From positions 1-59,909 of the forward strand of contig NZ_JAHVJO010000007.1 of the NCBI RefSeq assembly GCF_019801215.1: a stretch of DNA of 59,909 bases. The letters run 5' to 3'. Source of the stretch: Fictibacillus nanhaiensis. GTDB lineage: Bacteria; Bacillota; Bacilli; Bacillales; Fictibacillaceae. This document shows positions 18,970-30,888 of the stretch, piece after piece (positions within the stretch are counted from its first letter, which is position 1; every line of letters begins with the position of its first letter). Both the position numbers and the translations under genes were made by a program. The notes under the pieces were generated by a model that was not told the origin of the DNA, did no database searches, and saw only the letters and a program-made list of their open reading frames with translations.

Positions 18970-19509
18970 TTATTTTTGGAATGGCATTCCGACTTGTGTT
19001 AGAAGCTCACGAGCTTCTTCGTCAGTGTTCGCAGTCGTTACAATAACGATGTCCATTCCGCGAACTTTGTTTACTTTATCATAGTCAATCTCAGGGAAAA
19101 TCAATTGTTCTTTAACACCAAGCGTGTAGTTACCGCGGCCGTCGAAAGACTTCTTGGAAACCCCGCGGAAGTCACGAACACGTGGAAGGGAAACGCTGAT
19201 TAACTTATCAAGGAAGTCATACATGCGCTCTCCGCGAAGTGTAACTTTTGATCCGATCGGCATGCCTTCACGAAGCTTAAATCCAGCGATAGACTTTTTA
19301 GCACGAGTAATCACAGGCTTTTGACCAGCGATTGCTGTAAGTTCTTCTACTGCTGTATCTAACACTTTAGAGTTGGAAACTGCTTCACCAACACCCATGT
19401 TGATAACGATTTTCTCGATTTTAGGTACTTGCATTACTGAAGTGTAATTAAACTTTTCCATTAGAGATGGTAAGATCTCTGCTTTATATCGCTCTTGTAG
19501 ACGGTTCAT
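18970..19509 (-). CDS. rplE: 50S ribosomal protein L5 (uL5)
   Basis: 179 residues from ATG at 19509 ([20 protein letters not shown]), after a GGAGG site; a start 18 nt upstream lies over the site itself. [11 protein letters not shown] and [17 protein letters not shown] are diagnostic. L5 binds 5S rRNA and contacts P-site tRNA. It is 26 nt after rplX. Confidence 0.98.
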   Translation of the reverse strand: MNRLQERYKAEILPSLMEKFNYTSVMQVPKIEKIVINMGVGEAVSNSKVLDTAVEELTAIAGQKPVITRAKKSIAGFKLREGMPIGSKVTLRGERMYDFLDKLISVSLPRVRDFRGVSKKSFDGRGNYTLGVKEQLIFPEIDYDKVNKVRGMDIVIVTTANTDEEARELLTQVGMPFQK

Positions 19510-19535
19510 TATGTGTCCTCCTTTCACTCTGAGAC

Positions 19536-19853
19536 TTATTTATCTAGGAATTCACCAGATTTTTTGGCCACACGAACTTTTTTCCCTTCAACTACTTGGT
19601 AACCTACACGAGTAGGCGCACCAGTCTTAGGGTCAAGAGGCATTACGTTAGAAACATGAATCGGTGCTTCTTGGCTAAGAATTCCGCCTTGCGGATTAGC
19701 CTGAGAAGGTTTTGCGTGTTTTTTAACAACGTTCACGCCTTCAACAAGCACACGGTTCAATTTCGGAAACGCTTCAAGGATAACGCCTTGTTTGCCTTTA
19801 TCCTTACCTGAAATTACTTGTACTTTATCGCCTTTTTTCACATGCAATGGCAT
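19536..19853 (-). CDS. rplX: 50S ribosomal protein L24 (uL24)
   Basis: 105 residues, with an N-terminal KOW motif ([20 protein letters not shown]) and [13 protein letters not shown]. It is an assembly initiator bound near the 5' end of 23S rRNA. It lies 51 nt after rplN. Confidence 0.98.
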   Translation of the reverse strand: MPLHVKKGDKVQVISGKDKGKQGVILEAFPKLNRVLVEGVNVVKKHAKPSQANPQGGILSQEAPIHVSNVMPLDPKTGAPTRVGYQVVEGKKVRVAKKSGEFLDK

Positions 19854-19904
19854 TGTGATGTTGCACCTCCTTACAAGACAGTAAGAGCCTTGCTAGTAAA
19901 TAGA

Positions 19905-20273
19905 TTAAAGAACTTCTGGAGCAAGAGATACGATTTTCATAAATTGCTTGTCACGAAGTTCACGGGCTACTGGTCCGAAGATACGAGTTCCTCGAGGACC
20001 TTTGTCATCCTTTACGATTACAGCCGCGTTTTCATCAAAGCGGATATATGATCCGTCGTTACGGCGCATGCCACGCTTAGAACGTACCACTACTGCTTTA
20101 ACAACGTCACCTTTCTTAACAACGCCACCTGGTGTTGCGGACTTAACCGAACAAACGATAATGTCACCAACGTTAGCGTATTTACGACCAGAACCACCAA
20201 GAACTTTAATGCAAAGTAGCTCTTTCGCACCGGAGTTGTCTGCTACTCTTAAACGGGATTCTTGTTGAATCAT
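19905..20273 (-). CDS. rplN: 50S ribosomal protein L14 (uL14)
   Basis: 122 residues, complete: [20 protein letters not shown] and the [17 protein letters not shown] segment. L14 forms an intersubunit bridge. It lies 45 nt after rpsQ. Confidence 0.98.
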   Translation of the reverse strand: MIQQESRLRVADNSGAKELLCIKVLGGSGRKYANVGDIIVCSVKSATPGGVVKKGDVVKAVVVRSKRGMRRNDGSYIRFDENAAVIVKDDKGPRGTRIFGPVARELRDKQFMKIVSLAPEVL

Positions 20274-20318
20274 GCGAATGGACCTCCTTTCGGATACGAA
20301 TATAATCCGAACAATTTA

Positions 20319-20582
20319 TTAAATAATTACTGCTTCTTGAATAACTTCCACTAGACGGAATCGCTTATCCTTGGAAAGCGGGCGTGTTTCCATAACTTTC
20401 ACGACATCACCGATCTTAGCAGTGTTATTTTCATCATGCGCTTTTAACTTTTTAGAGTATTTAACGCGCTTGTTATATAAAGAGTGTGTCTTGTATGTCT
20501 CAACAAGTACTGTAATCGTTTTGTCCATCTTGTCAGAAACAACACGACCAGTGTACACCTTGCGCTGGTTACGTTCACTCAT
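20319..20582 (-). CDS. rpsQ: 30S ribosomal protein S17 (uS17)
   Basis: 87 residues, OB fold: [19 protein letters not shown] and [20 protein letters not shown]. An early 16S-binding assembly protein. It is 22 nt after rpmC. Confidence 0.98.
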   Translation of the reverse strand: MSERNQRKVYTGRVVSDKMDKTITVLVETYKTHSLYNKRVKYSKKLKAHDENNTAKIGDVVKVMETRPLSKDKRFRLVEVIQEAVII

Positions 20583-20604
20583 TGTGCGAACCTCCTCTCA
20601 AGAT

Positions 20605-21894
<1,290 letters not shown>

Positions 21895-21897
21895 GTC

Positions 21898-22239
21898 TTA
21901 ACCCTCCTTCTTTTCAGAAACAACGATTGTGATGTGGCTAGTTCGTTTGTTGATTCTGCTTGCACGACCCATGGCACGTGGACGGAATCTCTTAAGGGTA
22001 ATACCCTCATCAACGAACGCTTGCTTAATCACTAAGTTGTTCGGTTCCATTTCATAGTTGTGTTCTGCGTTTGCGATAGCAGACTTAAGCACCTTTTCAA
22101 TTACAGGAGAAGCTGCTTTAGGCGTCAAACGTAGAATCGCAAGTGCTTCACCTACTTGCTTTCCTCGAATCAAGTCGATTACGATGCGAGCTTTACGAGG
22201 AGCAATACGCACTTGTTTAGCAATTGCTTTTGCTTCCAT
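21898..22239 (-). CDS. rplV: 50S ribosomal protein L22 (uL22)
   Basis: 113 residues: [20 protein letters not shown], then the beta-hairpin reaching into the exit tunnel near [20 protein letters not shown]. The hairpin is wild-type length, with none of the small insertions or deletions that give macrolide resistance in other species. Confidence 0.98.
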   Translation of the reverse strand: MEAKAIAKQVRIAPRKARIVIDLIRGKQVGEALAILRLTPKAASPVIEKVLKSAIANAEHNYEMEPNNLVIKQAFVDEGITLKRFRPRAMGRASRINKRTSHITIVVSEKKEG

Positions 22240-22258
22240 TTTGTGTACCTCCCCTCAA

Positions 22259-22537
22259 TTAACGTCTTGTTTTCTTATCATCAGCTGCGTGACCTTTGTA
22301 AGTACGCGTTGGAGCAAATTCACCCAACTTGTGGCCGACCATATCTTCTGTTACATATACCGGCACATGCTTACGACCATCATAAACAGCGATTGTGTGA
22401 CCGATGAAGTCAGGGAAAATCGTAGAACGACGAGACCAAGTTTTAACTACTTTCTTGTCGTTAGATTCATTAAGTACCTCGACCTTTTTCATCAAGTGGT
22501 CATCTACAAAAGGCCCTTTTTTCAAACTGCGACCCAT
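22259..22537 (-). CDS. rpsS: 30S ribosomal protein S19 (uS19)
   Basis: 92 residues: [19 protein letters not shown] and the C-terminal [20 protein letters not shown]19 lies in the 30S head with S13. It follows rplB after 57 nt. Confidence 0.98.
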   Translation of the reverse strand: MGRSLKKGPFVDDHLMKKVEVLNESNDKKVVKTWSRRSTIFPDFIGHTIAVYDGRKHVPVYVTEDMVGHKLGEFAPTRTYKGHAADDKKTRR

Positions 22538-22594
22538 TCGAGAACCTCCCTTTGTGTTTGCGCTACGGCTCGATTGAACCGTAGGACAATCACA

Positions 22595-23425
22595 TTATTT
22601 TTTGCGACGTCGTACAATGTACTTGTCTGATTGGTTGTTTTTCTTACGAGTTTTGTATCCAAGAGTTGGTTTACCCCATGGAGACATTGGTGATTTACGT
22701 CCGATTGGAGCGCGTCCTTCACCACCACCGTGTGGGTGATCGTTAGGGTTCATTACAGAACCACGAACTGTAGGGCGGATACCCTTCCAACGTGAACGTC
22801 CTGCTTTACCTACGTTTACAAGTTCGTGTTCCAAGTTACCAACTTGACCGATTGTTGCACGGCAAGTTAGAAGGATCATACGAACTTCACCAGAACCAAG
22901 ACGAACTAGTGCGTATCTTTCTTCTTTACCAAGAAGTTGAGCGTTAGCACCAGCTGAACGAGCTAGTTGTCCACCTTTACCAGGCTTAAGTTCGATGTTG
23001 TGAATTGTAGAACCTACAGGAATGTTAGCTAACGGTAAAGCATTACCTACTTTGATGTCAGCTTCAGTACCAGACATGATTTCTTGTCCAACCTGAATTC
23101 CTTTAGGAGCTAGGATATAACGCTTCTCACCATCTGCATAGTGGATAAGCGCGATGTTAGCTGTACGGTTTGGATCGTATTCGATTGTAGCAACGCGACC
23201 TGGTATTCCATCCTTGTTACGTTTGAAATCGATAATACGATACTTACGCTTGTGTCCACCACCTTGATGACGAACAGTTAGTTTACCTTGGTTGTTACGT
23301 CCACCTTTTCTGGTGACAGGAGCAAGCAAGGATTTTTCTGGCTGGTCAGTTGTGATTTCAGCAAAGTCAAGCTGAGACATACCACGACGACCGTTTGTTG
23401 TCGGTTTAAACTTTTTAATACCCAT
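22595..23425 (-). CDS. rplB: 50S ribosomal protein L2 (uL2)
   Basis: 276 residues. The conserved peptidyl-transferase-proximal segment [20 protein letters not shown], with the essential His (about residue 229), is intact. The N-terminus is [21 protein letters not shown]2 is required for subunit association and supports peptidyl transfer. Confidence 0.98.
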   Translation of the reverse strand: MGIKKFKPTTNGRRGMSQLDFAEITTDQPEKSLLAPVTRKGGRNNQGKLTVRHQGGGHKRKYRIIDFKRNKDGIPGRVATIEYDPNRTANIALIHYADGEKRYILAPKGIQVGQEIMSGTEADIKVGNALPLANIPVGSTIHNIELKPGKGGQLARSAGANAQLLGKEERYALVRLGSGEVRMILLTCRATIGQVGNLEHELVNVGKAGRSRWKGIRPTVRGSVMNPNDHPHGGGEGRAPIGRKSPMSPWGKPTLGYKTRKKNNQSDKYIVRRRKK

Positions 23426-23453
23426 CGTAATTTCCCTCCTTTACGAGTTCTTT

Positions 23454-23741
23454 TTAAACTCCTTCAAAAAAGTCGAGTTCTTTGCTTTCTGGAGTTAATG
23501 TTACTACTGCTTTTTTGCGTTTAGACGTATAACCAGTATGACGACCTACGCGCTTGAACTTACCTTTGTAAGTTGCAGTGTTTACAGATTGTACTTTTAC
23601 GCCGAAAATTTCTTCCAATGCAGCTTTAACATGAGTTTTAGTTGCACGTGGATCAACTTCAAACGTATATTTTTTGTCAGCCATTATTTCAGTAGAACGC
23701 TCTGTAATAACGGGGCGCTTAATCACATCACGAGCTTCCAT
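23454..23741 (-). CDS. rplW: 50S ribosomal protein L23 (uL23)
   Basis: 95 residues: [20 protein letters not shown] and the extended loop near [19 protein letters not shown]23 is the docking site for trigger factor and SRP at the tunnel exit. Its start shares one base with the rplD stop, so they are coupled. Confidence 0.98.
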   Translation of the reverse strand: MEARDVIKRPVITERSTEIMADKKYTFEVDPRATKTHVKAALEEIFGVKVQSVNTATYKGKFKRVGRHTGYTSKRKKAVVTLTPESKELDFFEGV

Positions 23742-24364
23742 TATGCGAGCACCTCCCCTACTTTTTCCACAGCGTCTTTAGTCATAAGAAGCTTGTCGTG
23801 GTTTAACACGTCAAGAACACTAACGCCGTTAGCCGTAACAACTGTTACGCCTGGGATGTTGCGAGCAGATAATGCAACATGGTCATTGTAATCAGCAGTT
23901 ACAACTAGTGCTTTGCGATCTGCGGATAGATTTGCTAAAACTTGAATCATGTCTTTTGTCTTTGGAGCATCAAAACCTAGTGCTTCTAGAACAATAAGAT
24001 CGTTATCTAAAACCTTAGAAGATAGCGCTGATTTAATAGCTAAACGGCGAACCTTCTTAGGAAGTTTGTAAGCATAGCTTCTTGGTGTAGGTCCGAAAAC
24101 CACTCCACCGCCAACCCATTGTGGAGAACGGATAGATCCTTGACGAGCACGTCCAGTACCTTTCTGTTTCCATGGCTTGCGTCCACCACCTGCAACTTCG
24201 GAACGGTTCTTAACATCATGAGTTCCTTGGCGCTGTGATGCTTGCTGCATAATAACAGCGTCGAATAGTACGCTCTTATTTGGTTCAATACCGAAAACGG
24301 AATCGTTTAATTCGATATCGCCAGCTTGAGTACCATCTTGTTTAAATAATGCTACTTTTGGCAT
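23741..24364 (-). CDS. rplD: 50S ribosomal protein L4 (uL4)
   Basis: 207 residues. The tunnel loop (about 45-95) contains [20 protein letters not shown]. In E. coli L4 also represses the S10 operon; a structured leader exists here upstream of rpsJ but control by L4 is not shown. It lies 17 nt after rplC. Confidence 0.98.
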   Translation of the reverse strand: MPKVALFKQDGTQAGDIELNDSVFGIEPNKSVLFDAVIMQQASQRQGTHDVKNRSEVAGGGRKPWKQKGTGRARQGSIRSPQWVGGGVVFGPTPRSYAYKLPKKVRRLAIKSALSSKVLDNDLIVLEALGFDAPKTKDMIQVLANLSADRKALVVTADYNDHVALSARNIPGVTVVTANGVSVLDVLNHDKLLMTKDAVEKVGEVLA

Positions 24365-24381
24365 CAGATTGTCCTCCTTCC

Positions 24382-25020
24382 TTATTTAGCATCCTTTGCT
24401 TTAACAGCATAGTTAATTGTAACGTAGCTCTTTTTCGCTCCAGGTACGTTACCTTTGATCAAAAGAAGATTACGTTCTGTATCAACCTTAACTACTTCAA
24501 GGTTTTGTACAGTTACTGTATCTCCACCAGTACGTCCAGGCAATGCTTTCCCTTTGAAAACACGGTTAGGGTCAACTGCACCCATTGAACCAGGACGACG
24601 GTGATAACGGGATCCGTGACTCATTGGTCCACGAGATTGTCCGTGACGTTTGATAACACCTTGGAATCCTTTTCCTTTAGATGTACCAGTAACGTCTACA
24701 GCGTCACCTTCTGCAAAAATATCAACCTTGACTTCCTGACCAACTTCGTATCCCGCAGCATCAACATTGCGGAATTCCTTAACGTAGCGCTTAGGGCTTG
24801 TGCTTGCTTTTGCAGCATGACCTGCTTGCGGCTTAATCGTGCGGGATTCTTTTCTATCGTCAAATCCAAGTTGGATAGCTTCGTAGCCATCGTTTTCTAC
24901 GGATTTCTTTTGAAGAACGACATTTGGAGTTACTTCTACAACAGTAACTGGAATTAAATCTCCGTTTTCAGCGAAAACTTGAGTCATACCAATTTTTTTA
25001 CCTAAGATTCCTTTGGTCAT
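24382..25020 (-). CDS. rplC: 50S ribosomal protein L3 (uL3)
   Basis: 212 residues: [20 protein letters not shown] and the central extension [20 protein letters not shown] near the peptidyl-transferase centre. An early assembly protein of the 50S subunit. It lies 51 nt after rpsJ. Confidence 0.98.
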   Translation of the reverse strand: MTKGILGKKIGMTQVFAENGDLIPVTVVEVTPNVVLQKKSVENDGYEAIQLGFDDRKESRTIKPQAGHAAKASTSPKRYVKEFRNVDAAGYEVGQEVKVDIFAEGDAVDVTGTSKGKGFQGVIKRHGQSRGPMSHGSRYHRRPGSMGAVDPNRVFKGKALPGRTGGDTVTVQNLEVVKVDTERNLLLIKGNVPGAKKSYVTINYAVKAKDAK

Positions 25021-25071
25021 TCGTCACACCTCCTATTAATAAGTAAAATATTATATAAAGCAATCGTGAAA

Positions 25072-25401
<330 letters not shown>

Positions 25402-25419
25402 CTATTTTGATAAACAGAC

Positions 25420-25500
25420 ATTGCTCCGCGGAAATTCAACCTGATATCGCCTGCCATGGCAAAGGGGCCTGGCGTGTCAGCAACCTTCCGAATCATCGCA
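25420..25500 (-). promoter_or_regulatory. Structured leader of the S10 operon
   Basis: In the transcript between the promoter and rpsJ, GCTGA-CAC-GCC and GGC-GATA-TCAGG can pair around AGGCCCCTTTGCCATGGCA, itself containing the palindrome TGCCATGGCA. A long leader before rpsJ suggests autoregulation, as in other bacteria, but no known family was recognised. No terminator T-run is present. Confidence 0.45.
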
Positions 25501-25520
25501 GTGAATGACCAACATTACTC

Positions 25521-25549
25521 ATTATAGAGAAAAGCAATGCCTAATGCAA
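25521..25549 (-). promoter_or_regulatory. Sigma-A promoter of the S10 operon
   Basis: -35 TTGCAT (25544-25549), 17-nt spacer, perfect -10 TATAAT (25521-25526), about 140 nt before rpsJ. It separates the S10 cluster from tufA, which has its own terminator. Confidence 0.8.
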
Positions 25550-25605
25550 GCTTTTTTCTAATTTTTATTGCTTAATCGCACTTTTTCTATTATAGAGGCT
25601 TTAGC

Positions 25606-25929
25606 CTATGATTTCAACTTCCTTTTTCTTCTTTTATATAGTGGAATGTGTTTCTTCTTATATAGAAGGTTTTTTTTCACGGTGGCGTGTGGCTTGTGTG
25701 TGGGCTTATGTGTGGGCTTGGCTATGTGAGCGGGATGTCGATATATGTCGACTCGTGGATATAAGGCAAAAACTTTTGGATTCAGCCCACAAACTTTTGG
25801 ATTCAGCAGCAAAACTCGTGGATTCAGACCAAAAACTTTTGGATTGAGCATTAAAACGTTTGGAATGACACGTTTCGATGCAGCTCCGACCCCATTTTTA
25901 CTACTGCTACATTGGAATTGAGAGCTCAT
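25606..25929 (-). other. Doubtful open frame spanning the second LNPKVFA repeat array
   Basis: An uninterrupted 107-codon frame on the minus strand, between the tufA terminator and the S10 promoter. Residues about 22-60 are the heptapeptide array; the remainder is a low-complexity basic tail (HKPTHKPHATVKKNLLYKKK region, ending KRRKRKLKS). No Shine-Dalgarno site precedes the ATG at 25929 or the internal ATG before the array. It may be only a by-product of a 21-bp repeat. B. subtilis has ybaC at this place; no remnant of it is visible. Confidence 0.2.
25752..25866 (-). repeat. Second 21-bp tandem repeat array (LNP(K/R)V heptapeptide frame)
   Basis: On the plus strand GGAT/GGAA cores start at 25757, 25778, 25799, 25820, 25841 and 25862, exactly 21 bp apart (six units). 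The minus-strand translation is (IPNVLM), LNPKVFG, LNPRVLL, LNPKVCG, LNPKVFA, LYPRVDI. The same two unit types seen at 5455-5607, with CCAAAAG (Lys) or CCACGAG (Arg), occur here, so the arrays belong to one family. In both loci the first codon differs between units (TTG, CTG, CTC, TTA) but always means Leu. Confidence 0.9.
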
Positions 25930-25987
25930 GGTGGTTATTTTTTTAATGATGTATCATTTTTCATAAAAAATGAATCCTAATTTATAT

Positions 25988-26021
25988 AAAAAAGCACCCT
26001 CCAAAAGGAGAGTGCTTTTAT
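25988..26021 (-). terminator. Terminator of the str operon after tufA
   Basis: Minus strand: AAAAGCACTCTCC, loop TTTT, GGAGGGTGCTTTTTT. It lies 16 nt beyond the tufA stop. Confidence 0.93.
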
Positions 26022-26036
26022 TAAAGAGTAATATGA

Positions 26037-27227
26037 TTACTCAGTGATTGTTGCAACTACGCCTGCACCAACTGTACGTCCACCTTCACGAATAGAGAAC
26101 TTAGTTCCTTCTTCGATAGCGATTGGAGCGATTAGTTCTACAGTCATCTCAACGTTATCTCCAGGCATTACCATTTCAACGCCTTCAGGAAGTTGGATGA
26201 TACCAGTTACGTCAGTTGTACGGAAGTAGAACTGAGGACGGTAGTTAGAGAAGAATGGAGTGTGACGTCCACCCTCTTCTTTTGAAAGAACATAAACTTC
26301 TGATTTGAACTTAGTGTGTGCTTTAACAGTTCCTGGCTTAGCAAGAACTTGTCCACGCTCAACATCTTCACGAGAAACCCCACGAAGAAGTGCACCAATG
26401 TTGTCACCAGCTTCAGCATAGTCAAGAAGCTTACGGAACATTTCAACACCTGTTACAGTAGTTGATTTCGGCTCTTCAGTAAGACCAAGGATCTCAATTA
26501 CATCACCAATTTTAACTTGTCCACGCTCAACACGACCAGTAGCAACTGTACCACGACCAGTGATTGAGAATACATCCTCAACTGGCATCATGAACGGCTT
26601 GTCTACGTCACGTGGAGGAGTTGGGATATAAGAATCTACCGCGTCCATAAGTTCGAAAATTTTAGCTTCCCACTCAGCGTCTCCTTCAAGAGCTTTAAGA
26701 GCAGAACCTTTAATTACAGGAATGTCATCTCCAGGGAAATCGTAATCAGAAAGAAGATCACGAACTTCCATTTCAACTAACTCAAGAAGTTCTTCGTCGT
26801 CAACCATGTCACACTTGTTCATGAATACAACAAGGTATGGAACACCTACTTGACGAGAAAGAAGGATGTGCTCACGAGTTTGTGGCATTGGGCCGTCAGC
26901 AGCAGATACTACTAGGATCCCACCATCCATTTGTGCTGCACCAGTGATCATGTTCTTAACATAGTCAGCATGTCCTGGGCAGTCAACGTGTGCGTAGTGA
27001 CGAGAATCAGTTTCATACTCAACGTGTGCCGTTGAGATTGTGATTCCACGCTCGCGCTCTTCTGGAGCACCGTCGATTTGGTCATAAGCCATAGCTACAC
27101 CTTTACCGCTCTTCTTTGCAAGAACAGTAGTGATAGCAGCTGTTAAAGTTGTTTTACCATGGTCAACGTGACCGATAGTACCAATGTTAGCATGCGTTTT
27201 GGAACGATCAAATTTCTCTTTACCCAT
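26037..27227 (-). CDS. tufA: Elongation factor Tu
   Basis: 396 residues, complete. GTPase motifs GHVDHGKT (19-26), DCPGHADY (about 81-88) and NKCD (about 136-139) are intact, followed by beta-barrel domains 2 and 3. It delivers aminoacyl-tRNA to the ribosomal A site. It is the last gene of the str operon, 117 nt after fusA, with a terminator after it. Only one tuf copy is seen here. Confidence 0.99.
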   Translation of the reverse strand: MGKEKFDRSKTHANIGTIGHVDHGKTTLTAAITTVLAKKSGKGVAMAYDQIDGAPEERERGITISTAHVEYETDSRHYAHVDCPGHADYVKNMITGAAQMDGGILVVSAADGPMPQTREHILLSRQVGVPYLVVFMNKCDMVDDEELLELVEMEVRDLLSDYDFPGDDIPVIKGSALKALEGDAEWEAKIFELMDAVDSYIPTPPRDVDKPFMMPVEDVFSITGRGTVATGRVERGQVKIGDVIEILGLTEEPKSTTVTGVEMFRKLLDYAEAGDNIGALLRGVSREDVERGQVLAKPGTVKAHTKFKSEVYVLSKEEGGRHTPFFSNYRPQFYFRTTDVTGIIQLPEGVEMVMPGDNVEMTVELIAPIAIEEGTKFSIREGGRTVGAGVVATITE

Positions 27228-27344
27228 GAGAAAGATTCCTCCTTAAATATGGTTACATATAGTAGATTTTTTATTTAAAACAGACAGGTTTGAAGCCGCC
27301 CATTTTAGATTACATGAAAATGTTGCTTCTTACAACCGGTGAGC

Positions 27345-29423
27345 TTAAGCTCCAGTTGCTTTTTTGATAATTTCTTCAGAAATTGACTTCGGTACTTCTT
27401 CGTAGTGATCGAAGTGCATGGAGTAAGTACCACGGCCTTGTGTACGAGAACGCAAGCTAGTTGCATATCCGAACATTTCAGCAAGTGGAACCATCGCCTT
27501 AACGATTTGTGCATTACCACGAGCTTCCATACCTTCTACACGTCCACGACGAGAAGTTACGTCACCCATAATGTCTCCCATGTACTCTTCAGGAACCGTT
27601 ACTTCAACTTTCATAATCGGCTCAAGAATAGCAGGATCACATTTAGCTTTTGCGTTTTTAAGAGCCATTGAACCGGCAATCTTAAACGCCATTTCGTTGG
27701 AGTCAACATCATGGTAAGATCCGTCAACGATACGAGCTTTAAGGTCAAGTAATGGGAAACCAGCAAGCATACCGTTTTTCATTGATTCTTCAATACCATT
27801 TTGTACAGCAGGGATATATTCACGAGGAACTGCCCCACCAACGATTTTGTTTTCAAATACGAATCCAGATCCTTCTTCACCTGGCTCGAATTCAACCCAA
27901 ACGTGACCGTATTGTCCACGACCACCAGACTGACGAACGAATTTACCTTCAACTTTAGCAGCTTGGCGAATTGTTTCACGGTAAGCAACCTGAGGAGCAC
28001 CCACGTTAGCTTCTACCTTGAATTCACGGCGCATACGGTCAACTAGGATGTCAAGGTGAAGCTCACCCATACCTGCGATGATCGTTTGTCCAGTTTCTTC
28101 GTTTGTTTCAGTACGGAATGTTGGATCTTCTTCAGCAAGCTTAGCAAGTGCCATACCCATCTTGTCTTGGTCTGCTTTCGACTTCGGCTCGATAGATAGT
28201 GAGATAACCGGCTCTGGGAATACCATGGATTCTAAGATAACAAGGTTCTTTTCATCACAAAGTGTATCACCAGTTGTAGTGTCTTTAAGACCTACAGCAG
28301 CTGCGATATCTCCAGCATATACGATAGAGATCTCTTCACGGGAGTTTGCGTGCATTTGAAGGATACGTCCAACACGCTCGCGCTTTCCTTTTGTAGAGTT
28401 CTGTACGTATGATCCAGAGTTTAATGTACCTGAGTACACACGGAAGAATGTTAACTTACCAACATAAGGGTCAGTCATAACTTTAAATGCAAGTGCAGAG
28501 AATGGTGCTTCGTCACTTGATTCACGAGTTACTTCCTCTTCTGAATCTGGAAGAATTCCTTTGATTGCTGGTACATCAACCGGCGATGGAAGGTAATCAA
28601 GAACTGCGTCAAGCATAAGCTGAACACCTTTGTTCTTAAATGCCGATCCACACATTACTGGGTAGAAGTCAACGTTACAAGTCCCTTGACGGATACCTGC
28701 TTTAAGTTCTTCCTTCGTAATCTCTTCGCCTTCTAAGTACTTCATCATCATTTCTTCGTCAAGCTCAGCTACCGCTTCAACTAATTTGTTGCGGTATTCT
28801 TCAGCTAAAGGCATGTGTTCTTCAGGAATTTCACGAACTTCGATATCAGTACCAAGGTCGTTTCCGTAGAATACAGCTTTCATTTCAACTAAGTCGATGA
28901 TTGCTTCGAATTGGTCTTCCGCACCGATCGGTAATTGAATCGGGTGAGCGTTAGCACCAAGGCGGTCATGAATGGTTTTTACGGAATATAAGAAGTCCGC
29001 ACCAATCTTGTCCATTTTGTTTACGAATACTACACGAGGTACTCCGTAAGTTGTAGCTTGACGCCATACTGTTTCTGTTTGTGGTTCTACACCTGATTGA
29101 GCATCAAGTAAAGCAACCGCTCCGTCTAATACACGTAATGAACGTTCTACTTCAACTGTAAAGTCTACGTGTCCTGGTGTGTCAATAATGTTGACACGGT
29201 GACCTTTCCATTGAGCAGTTGTAGCAGCGGAAGTAATCGTGATTCCACGCTCTTGTTCCTGCTCCATCCAGTCCATTTGTGAAGCTCCTTCATGAGTTTC
29301 ACCGATTTTGTGGATACGGCCAGTATAGTAAAGTACACGTTCAGTAGTCGTTGTTTTACCAGCATCGATGTGAGCCATGATACCGATATTACGAGTATTT
29401 TTTAAGGAGAATTCTCTAGCCAT
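27345..29423 (-). CDS. fusA: Elongation factor G
   Basis: 692 residues from ATG at 29423 ([10 protein letters not shown]); an upstream frame extension is not preferred because the GGAGAG site sits just before this ATG. P-loop AHIDAGKTT (17-25), DTPGHVDF and NKMDK are intact, and the domain IV region is typical. It catalyses ribosomal translocation and, with ribosome recycling factor, subunit splitting. It lies between rpsG (74 nt) and tufA. Confidence 0.99.
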   Translation of the reverse strand: MAREFSLKNTRNIGIMAHIDAGKTTTTERVLYYTGRIHKIGETHEGASQMDWMEQEQERGITITSAATTAQWKGHRVNIIDTPGHVDFTVEVERSLRVLDGAVALLDAQSGVEPQTETVWRQATTYGVPRVVFVNKMDKIGADFLYSVKTIHDRLGANAHPIQLPIGAEDQFEAIIDLVEMKAVFYGNDLGTDIEVREIPEEHMPLAEEYRNKLVEAVAELDEEMMMKYLEGEEITKEELKAGIRQGTCNVDFYPVMCGSAFKNKGVQLMLDAVLDYLPSPVDVPAIKGILPDSEEEVTRESSDEAPFSALAFKVMTDPYVGKLTFFRVYSGTLNSGSYVQNSTKGKRERVGRILQMHANSREEISIVYAGDIAAAVGLKDTTTGDTLCDEKNLVILESMVFPEPVISLSIEPKSKADQDKMGMALAKLAEEDPTFRTETNEETGQTIIAGMGELHLDILVDRMRREFKVEANVGAPQVAYRETIRQAAKVEGKFVRQSGGRGQYGHVWVEFEPGEEGSGFVFENKIVGGAVPREYIPAVQNGIEESMKNGMLAGFPLLDLKARIVDGSYHDVDSNEMAFKIAGSMALKNAKAKCDPAILEPIMKVEVTVPEEYMGDIMGDVTSRRGRVEGMEARGNAQIVKAMVPLAEMFGYATSLRSRTQGRGTYSMHFDHYEEVPKSISEEIIKKATGA

Positions 29424-29497
29424 GAATTTCTCTCCTTCCTTATGCAAAGGAATTTTTATAGTGTTTTAGAGACAGTCCGAGAACTGTCTCTATGATT

Positions 29498-29968
29498 TTA
29501 CCAGCGGTAGTGAGCAAACGCTTTGTTTGCTTCTGCCATTTTGTGCATATCTTCACGCTTCTTAACAGAAGCACCAGTGTTATTAGCAGCATCCATGATC
29601 TCATACGCAAGACGTTCTTCCATTGTCTTTTCTCCGCGTAGACGAGAGTAGTTCGTTAAATAACGAAGTCCTAATGTTGTACGACGCTCTGGGCGAACTT
29701 CAACTGGTACTTGGTAGTTAGCTCCACCAACACGGCGAGCACGAACTTCAAGAACTGGCATGATATTTTTAAGAGCTTGTTCAAACACTTCCATAGGATC
29801 TTGGTTTGTACGTTCTTTAATAAGATCAAACGCATTGTACAAGATTGTTTGAGCTACCCCTCTCTTACCGTCAATCATAATTTTATTGATTAGACGAGTT
29901 ACAAGCTTAGACTTGTAAATTGGATCAGGTAACACATCACGACGAGCAACAGGTCCTTTACGTGGCAT
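29498..29968 (-). CDS. rpsG: 30S ribosomal protein S7 (uS7)
   Basis: 156 residues: [20 protein letters not shown] and the beta-hairpin [21 protein letters not shown]7 nucleates the 3' domain of 16S rRNA and contacts E-site tRNA. In E. coli it represses the str operon; not visible here. It lies 46 nt after rpsL. Confidence 0.98.
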   Translation of the reverse strand: MPRKGPVARRDVLPDPIYKSKLVTRLINKIMIDGKRGVAQTILYNAFDLIKERTNQDPMEVFEQALKNIMPVLEVRARRVGGANYQVPVEVRPERRTTLGLRYLTNYSRLRGEKTMEERLAYEIMDAANNTGASVKKREDMHKMAEANKAFAHYRW

Positions 29969-30014
29969 GTGGTCCCCTCCTTTCTGATAGTTGTAATATT
30001 TTTAAAATCTGATA

Positions 30015-30804
<790 letters not shown>

Positions 30805-30847
30805 ACGAATATCCTCCAAAGTAACAATTCTTAGGAGCACATCCGTA

Positions 30848-30877
30848 ATAATATCACCGATGCGCTCCCTATGTCAA
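30848..30877 (-). promoter_or_regulatory. Sigma-A promoter of rplGB and the str operon
   Basis: -35 TTGACA (30872-30877), 18-nt spacer, -10 TATTAT (30848-30853), located in the 84-nt gap after rpoC and about 45 nt before rplGB. Confidence 0.75.
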
Positions 30878-30888
30878 CATCTCATTTA

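Noticed and set aside
22058-22630. 190-codon open frame on the plus strand over rplV/rpsS/rplB
   Set aside because: Antisense shadow of clearly conserved ribosomal genes; no ribosome site and unlikely composition.
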